Positions 57,991 to 64,000 of a DNA stretch of 64,000 nt are shown here, one piece after another. The notes below the pieces were generated by a model. That model ran no database searches and had not been told where the DNA came from. It was given only the letters and a program-made list of their open reading frames with translations. Each line of letters starts with the position of its first letter. Position 1 is the first letter of the stretch. The position numbers and the translations under genes were made by a program. Source of the stretch: Primula veris (Eukaryota > Streptophyta > Magnoliopsida > Ericales > Primulaceae). Location of the stretch: contig OY821745.1 in assembly GCA_963682055.1 (NCBI GenBank), positions 22,193,342 to 22,257,341 of the forward strand, in the 5' to 3' direction.

Positions 57991-58870
57991 AACTCTTATC
58001 CAGTAATCCTTAAAGAAAGTTCTTTAGAGTTAATTAGGTCTTGCTAATTTAACTATGTTATGCATTTAAAGCCTCAAGCATAATTACTGATGCAAGATTA
58101 ACACGTAATTATTGAGCGGAAAAACACATATGAACACGATTGGAATACGCAGATCTCCACAACACGATTAAAGCTCAGTCTTAGTTATGCAGCCGAAAGT
58201 TGTTACATTTCAATCTAAATTCCACCAGCAGCTTAATCGAGTCTTCGTTGAGATGTCGTTGAATTTTGAGCACCTCAATTTGTGTGAATCTAGAAGAGTT
58301 GTGCTACTCTTGCTTTTCGAGGAATTTGATCAGACTTGAGGCATAAAAAAATTCGAGTAAACATGTTTCTGTCGTAATAAAATAGTTACTTTATCAGTCA
58401 AGTGTTTAAATGGCCTATGGTGATGCGCAAAACTTACGCTTAACTACACATTAACTGAAATCGCGACTTACATGCCATAATCGAACACATGATTGTTTTA
58501 AAAAGAAAAAAATAGAGCAAGTTAATTATCAATGATAATTTGAAGAATCACTTGTTTTTCAATGATGAAGCAAGCAATCATAGCATCCTTACACAATAAT
58601 TATAATCACAATTCAACAATTACCAAAATCCAATCAGATTCCGGTAGTTTCGACAGACATTTTGGGAGATGAAATATATAATATTCACCTAAAGTATTCG
58701 GAGCTTGAAATCCAATTACAATAAACATACACAATAAGTCGATTTTCTGCAAAGAAACCATAAACCAATTTGCCCCAGAAAGTTATAAGGAAGCTGATGC
58801 AGATCTTTTTCCGGGTTCGACTCTCCATATATAAGATAAAGAGCTGTTTAATAAGACTGATACGAAGGCT
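57991..58870. other. Intergenic and DRT100-like 3' region
   Basis: The sequence at 58020-58350 looks like decayed retrotransposon LTR, but no ends can be placed. The last 100-200 bp before 58871 is probably the 3'UTR of the LRR gene. Confidence 0.35.
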
Positions 58871-61007
58871 CTAACAAGTTCTCAATGGCATACCACATAG
58901 GCAATCGTTACCCTTAAATGAAGAAGCCTCGAGGTGATCGAACGATGAGCTGGCAGGTATCGGGCCACAAAGGTGGTTGTTGCTCAAATCCACATGTCCA
59001 ATATAATTTGCCGAAGACATTGACTTTGGAATGGATCCCTTCAACTTGTTGTACGAAAGATCAAGAGCCGTAAAATAAGACTTTGACCCAAAATTATCTG
59101 GAATGTAACCTTCGAGAGAATTATGGCTTAAATTTACTATGCTTAAACCGGGGTTGCTGAAAAGGGTCGCTGGGATCACACCCGAGAGCTGGTTGCTGTC
59201 GAGTTTAAGGGTTGAAAGGACCTGCATTGACCCGAGTTGAGATGGCACTGGACCGGTGATTCGGTTTTGGGAAAGATCGAGGTCTGCAAGCCGATATATG
59301 TTCGCGATTGAGCTAGGGATTGTACCTATAAACAAGCAATAAACGGTGTTCAATGATTTTAAACACTAAATATCATTTGAGGCCTATTTTGCTGGTTTCT
59401 ACTTTGCGATGAGGTAACTTGGTAGAAATTATTGAATATAACACACTGTGACACGTTACTATAGCTACTGATAAATAATTTAAATGTAATCGTTGCAATA
59501 CCGTTACTATGTCCATTGTGTGTATCCAGGGGCGGAACTGGGGGAGGGTGAGGGGTGCTGCCGCCATCCCATATTTTTTTAAAATTTTTTTATACATATA
59601 ATTTTTTTTAACTTTGTAGATAAATACATTTACAGCCTCACATTATCATAAGTTAGTTCTGTGGTACAATGATATAGTTGTATACTAACAGACAACATGT
59701 CACGTGTTTGTCTCCCCTCACTTGCATTTTTTTTCCTTTAATTATCTTCTTAACGACAGCCCCAAAAAAAAGTTCTGGTTCCGCCACTATCATAATAGAG
59801 GAACCAGATGTATAAAGAGGTCGGTCTTAGGATTTCAGGTACTCTTTGCAAACTGAAATCCGGTACTACTGCTGCTTTAAAGCTTATAGATTGGTTTTAC
59901 ACTTTTACTTGACCGTTACTAGTTTATTAGTTCTTACATTGTCCACTCATCCATTGTCATAATTTTGCTCCCAGTTCGAAATTTCAGTTCTAAATTTTGT
60001 CCAAAATACGGTTATACTTACTCTGAAGAAGTACTCGATTTGGTACCCCATTTATATTTTATACTGATCAGTGTTTTTAATAACCGAAATCTTAGTTAAA
60101 GCTTTTGAGCAAGAGCTATGCTAAAAGTTTAAAATGCTTAGATTTCAGCGGCTTAAAAAGCAGAAAAGTGAGTTCTTTAATCTTCGAATCGAGCTTTTAT
60201 CGAGCTTTGAATCCAACCTTTTTTTTAGTTTGAAAATTGCTTTTTAAAATAGTGATACTGATACCTAATCTGTCAGTCATTTGATTGCAGTCGTATATTA
60301 TCTACTAGTATATACTAACAAAGTGCAATTCAGTCAAACAACAACGAAAAAAAATGCATATACGGATAAAAAGTATTCGTACCAGTGAGTTGGTTCCGGC
60401 TCAGTAGCGCCCGACTCATCATGGTAAGCTTCCCTATATCACTTGGGATCGAACCACTAATCCGGTTACTACTTAGATCCAAATGCATCAAGCTTTTTAA
60501 ACCACTTATCGAGCCCGGAATAGTACCGGAAATTAGATTATCAGCCAAATTAAGAACCGTAAGCTTCCCTAGCTTTCCAATATCCTTGGGAATCGGACCA
60601 CTTATCCGGTTCCCAACCAAGTCAAGAACCCTCAAATTCGGTAAACTAGTGATACAATCCGGTATTTCTCCCGATATTCCCTTCCAGTCCGCTACTACCA
60701 AAGTGGTTAACCGATCAAGTTTACAAATAGCTTTAGAAAGTGAACCGGTCATGAAACCGGTACGACCCTTTAGTATCTTGTCCTCGGACTCCCCTCTCAA
60801 GGAGATTCCCTCTACCCGGTTCGTATCAGGGTCACAGCTTATACCGTACCAAGCTTTACAGTCCGAGCCTGTCCACGAGTCCATCAAGTTTAGGTAAGGT
60901 TCGTTTAAACCGGCTTTTAGTTCCAACAATGCCGCCCGGTCAGGCGGGTGGCATGACTTGACAAGGGTTGTAATAGCTAGAAAAATGAAAAATATTATGG
61001 ACAACAT
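58871..61007 (-). CDS. DRT100-like secreted leucine-rich-repeat protein (359 aa, 2 exons)
   Basis: Exons are 61007-60383 and 59325-58871; donor GTACGA, acceptor TTTATAG, phase 1. The product is 359 residues, normal for the DRT100/PGIP-like family. Residues 1-18 form a signal peptide. The cysteine-flanked LRRNT_2 domain contains CHPPDRAALLELK and WYGISCDPDTNRV. About ten plant-type LRRs follow (GxIPxxIGxLxxLxxLdLxxNxI), then a C-terminal cap with CLCGMPLRTC. There is no transmembrane segment or kinase, so it should act in the cell wall/apoplast. Arabidopsis DRT100 was named for complementing bacterial DNA-repair mutants; its true role is unclear. As I recall it, DRT100 has a single exon, so the 1.06-kb intron here is unusual. 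It hosts a hAT-type miniature. Confidence 0.93.
59527..59789. mobile_element. hAT-type MITE in the DRT100-like intron
   Basis: CAGGGGCGGAACTGGGGG at the left is opposed by TTCTGGTTCCGCCACTA at the right. No 8-bp duplication is recognisable. Confidence 0.55.
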
Positions 61008-64000
61008 TGTTTTGGAAGTAATATTTTTGCTTATCTGAAATGAGAACTTGTTGTGTATATGAGGGTGGCAGTGACAATAAGCTTTGTGTGAGTTTATTTA
61101 TGGTGGTAGGCAAAAAAAAGCATGAGATATTAAATTATTTTATGGTCGAAAATACCCCTTTTCTTTTTTCCATTTATGTGACAGTTTATGGGTCCTATAG
61201 TGATGGTACTGAACCCAAGTAAACGTTTAAATGTTCTGGAATTAATCTTTTGACGTACGTAGTTGTTTTTAGGCGAAACAGTTTTCATTTCATTTTCTAT
61301 ACTTTATTTAAAATATATAACTTATGTGGTAAACACTAAGCAAACTTGTCCTTTAAAATTATAAAATTTAAAAGTACTCCAATATGGAGTATATTTTATA
61401 TTTGATTACTTTGGTTTTGTTTAAATACACTGCTGATAGCTCATTTGGCTCACTGGATGCAAGTAATAATTATTTGCATACTACTATCACATTCCTTCAT
61501 ACATTGTTTTGTGATATATGTCTTTTTATGCGTCTTTATTTATTTCATAAGAAGTGTTTGGAACAGCGTAAGCGTGTGTATATCATTATGTATATCATTA
61601 TCCGGTTGCAATGGAGGAGGGTTCGGATATAAGATAAGAAGTTGATTGATAAATGGTAATTTACATTTCAAAAAGAAAAACCATTATATAGTTTCTAGAG
61701 TTTTAATTAACAATCTACTATGACTGAATTCTGTAAACAAAATGTCAAATATTATAAGCAAAACAAAAAAAATATGAAATGGAGCAGGTTAGCGACCTTT
61801 AAAATATTAGGAATCAAATCCATTACCCTTTGAAGATTTGGAAACTACTAGTGTAACAATTGTAACAATGAAAACATAATGGATACTCAAGAGTCAAGAC
61901 AGAGTATGGAAACCTGTATTACAATTCACCCTGAAATTAACTATATACCTATATATGATGCACCGATGTGGGTGGAAGTGTTCGACACAATATAGACATG
62001 CCGAAGCGATGACTTTTAAAATATAGGACACGACTCGGGCCAGACAATTTCTGTTTTCATTTACCGATAAATTATTTACCGACCCACGATAGGAAAATTG
62101 TGGCCAAACACAGGCTCATGATGACAAAAACCAATTTCCATATAGAAAATTAAACTTTTAAAAAAGCCATCAAAAAGTGTCCACAGTCATGGTCAGTATT
62201 CTATAAATAAGCCGTATAAATATATATTCAAAACATCTTACTAGTGCTTTAACAAACAAACTTACCAGTCCTTTCATATAATTCGAGTCCTAGACTCCTA
62301 GTGCTTACTTTTCGTAAAAAGAAAAATCATTATTACTATTTTAAAGTTGGCCAGTCACGTGAATAAAAGATAAAAACAGACAGAGAGGTGGATGTGCTAA
62401 CTTTCATAAAAAAATTAAATATATTCTTTTGGTTTTGAGATATGAAAGTTTTTTTTTTGAAAATAGAGATATGAAAGTTGATAACTTTATATCTGCCCTT
62501 TTAAGATTGATTGGGCAATGATCCAAACTAGGTTAAGTAAAACAAAACAGGAAAAGAAAAAATCAAGAATAAACTAAGTGGAAGTAACATGCAATATGAC
62601 ACATATAATTATAGTATTACTAATGTTAAACAAATTGCATCATAGAATCTAGCTTTCTTACAAGTTACCATAAAACTTATTGAGCCCCACTTTACAAATG
62701 CATTTCTTATTATGTGGATAATAATGTAGCAGCAATGTCATTTACATGGTAATTTTGATAAGAATTCATTCAGCTAATTAGATAACAATTGATGAAACTT
62801 CTAAAATTGCAAAAACTTACACAATTATAAAATTAAAATATGAATTTTGATATGCAAAACCATGTTATGAATTAAATGCTTGCATATGGTTTGAAAGAAC
62901 TTCCCAACGGCCAAGGATTTATTGCAGTGCTCAAGTGTTGTGAATTTTCCAGCTAGGTATAGCAGTGAATGCTTACCCCACTCTGCAAACAAGTTCAAGT
63001 GATTAATAACCCTACCAGCTCACCGCAACATTGAAAAAAACGAGATCCTTATTTCGTTATCTTTTTTAATACTATAATGTAAAGTATAAATTCATGAAAA
63101 TAACACTTTTAAGAGGGACAAATGACCAAATAACGAGATCCTTATTAAAAAAAAACGAGACTATGAATACCGAAATAAGGATCTTGTTTTTTCAGTGTCA
63201 ATTTCACGATTTCTTATACATTCATTATCCCTAAGTGTCTCGGGACTTTGAATACTGCAACCAAACGAGACACTAAGATATAAAATCATGAAAATAACAG
63301 TTTACAAACAAAGTATTTTTTTTTTCAAGAATGAGAAAGTTAGTTTACAAGTTTCTTTGTTTTTGTTACGAATAAGGAATAAGTAGACAGAAAAAACTTG
63401 AGACCTCGGAAAATATGAAGCAACTTCTCTAATTCTGGGATATATTATACGATTGACATGATCACATGATGGAATACTTAAAAATAGTTTTTCTATGTCA
63501 TCCTCTATATCCAACTAGTCTTAGAAAATTAGCCTAAGTGGCTTGGAATACAATTTTCTTGTATCTTCGTAGTTTTTGTTTGAAACGTTAGCAGTCTCTA
63601 ATATTTTTTTATTCATATTTCATAGATTTGGAATTTTAAATTTTATTACTTTCCGAATTCCATTCTGTGATCTTGCTCATAGTAGGAAACCATTTTACCT
63701 TAGACTAACTATTCAATACTTGAAAAAGGTTAATTAGTGAAAGATAAAAGATGCCGCAAATTGACCAAAAGTCGAAACGACTTTCCGTCGCCGAACTGTC
63801 AGCATATAAGTCATCGCCGACAAGCATGCCATTCAAATAAAATTGTACAACAAATTTGCGTCATAATGGGAACACTATGGGAAAACTCTCATTGTTTCAG
63901 AACTTATGGTTCTATATCTATTACTGTTGAAACAAAAGTGAGGGACTAAACAGACCTTCTGATCATACTAGGGGTCTATTTTTGTAAATTACGATTCATT
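61008..64000. other. DRT100-like promoter and unassigned DNA
   Basis: CATAAATAAAC on the minus strand (about 61092-61102) could serve as the TATA element of the LRR gene. The remainder is AT-rich. Inverted short texts around ACGAGATCCTTATT (63040 and 63136) and AAGGATCTTGTTTTTTC (63176) suggest a small decayed element. No gene was recognised. Confidence 0.35.

Noticed and set aside
60385..60897. 170-aa plus-strand ORF opposite the LRR gene
   Set aside because: Shadow of the repetitive LRR codons; the minus frame has a clear family match and splice continuity.
62880..62990. Minus-strand exon-like frame (WGKHSLLYLAGKF) after a good acceptor TTTGCAG
   Set aside because: Only about 35 codons, no recognisable family, and no adjoining exon found within 1 kb; cannot be supported as a gene.

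Overview
This is a plant (eudicot-type) nuclear chromosome segment. The evidence is AT-rich sequence, spliced genes with typical plant GT-AG introns, plant-specific protein families (arabinogalactan peptide, stress-associated A20/AN1 proteins, a DRT100-like leucine-rich-repeat protein) and many plant transposon families. The species cannot be fixed from the sequence alone.

Layout. 1-5879: the 5' part (gag, most of pol, one LTR) of a minus-strand Ty1/copia retrotransposon of Sirevirus type, with long open gag and pol frames. It abuts, and apparently interrupts, a heavily mutated plus-strand Ty3/gypsy chromovirus (Tekay/Del type, 5880 to about 13870). A roughly 350-bp non-coding module with repeated near-palindromes (core ACGATCGGTCGT) occurs both in the copia LTR and in the gypsy leader. 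14194-26700: three tandemly duplicated blocks, each with a 56-residue arabinogalactan-peptide gene (15324, 22197, 25131). Between blocks 1 and 2 lies a 2.5-kb non-autonomous Mutator-like element (18362-20838) with AT-rich inverted arms around a 21-bp minisatellite. 27102-27694: two mini-Helitrons in tandem. About 28276-35462: a gene for an A20/AN1 zinc-finger protein, probably with a CT-rich leader exon and a long 5'UTR intron hosting a complete 2.5-kb gag-only LTR element (TATAT target duplication) and a SINE. 35.5-42.9 kb: repeats and a broken retroelement-like ORF. 42917-43339: a single-exon AN1-only paralogue. 43.3-48.4 kb: MITEs and a LINE remnant. 48965-53392 (leader to about 55285), minus strand: the complete LSM7 gene. 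58871-61007, minus strand: a two-exon DRT100-like gene. The last 3 kb shows no recognisable gene.

How the genes relate. The host genes are unconnected in pathway: LSM7 serves U6 snRNP and mRNA decay, the arabinogalactan peptides are cell-surface proteoglycan cores, the A20/AN1 proteins are stress regulators, and the DRT100-like protein is secreted. What unites the window is duplication plus transposition. The three AGP blocks can be compared with one another, so several later insertions and regulatory losses can be read as before/after pairs. The A20/AN1 and AN1-only genes, 7.5 kb apart in the same orientation, look like diverged relatives.

Limits. No alignment or database search was run. 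Exon boundaries were inferred by eye from frame continuity, splice consensus and remembered family sequences.
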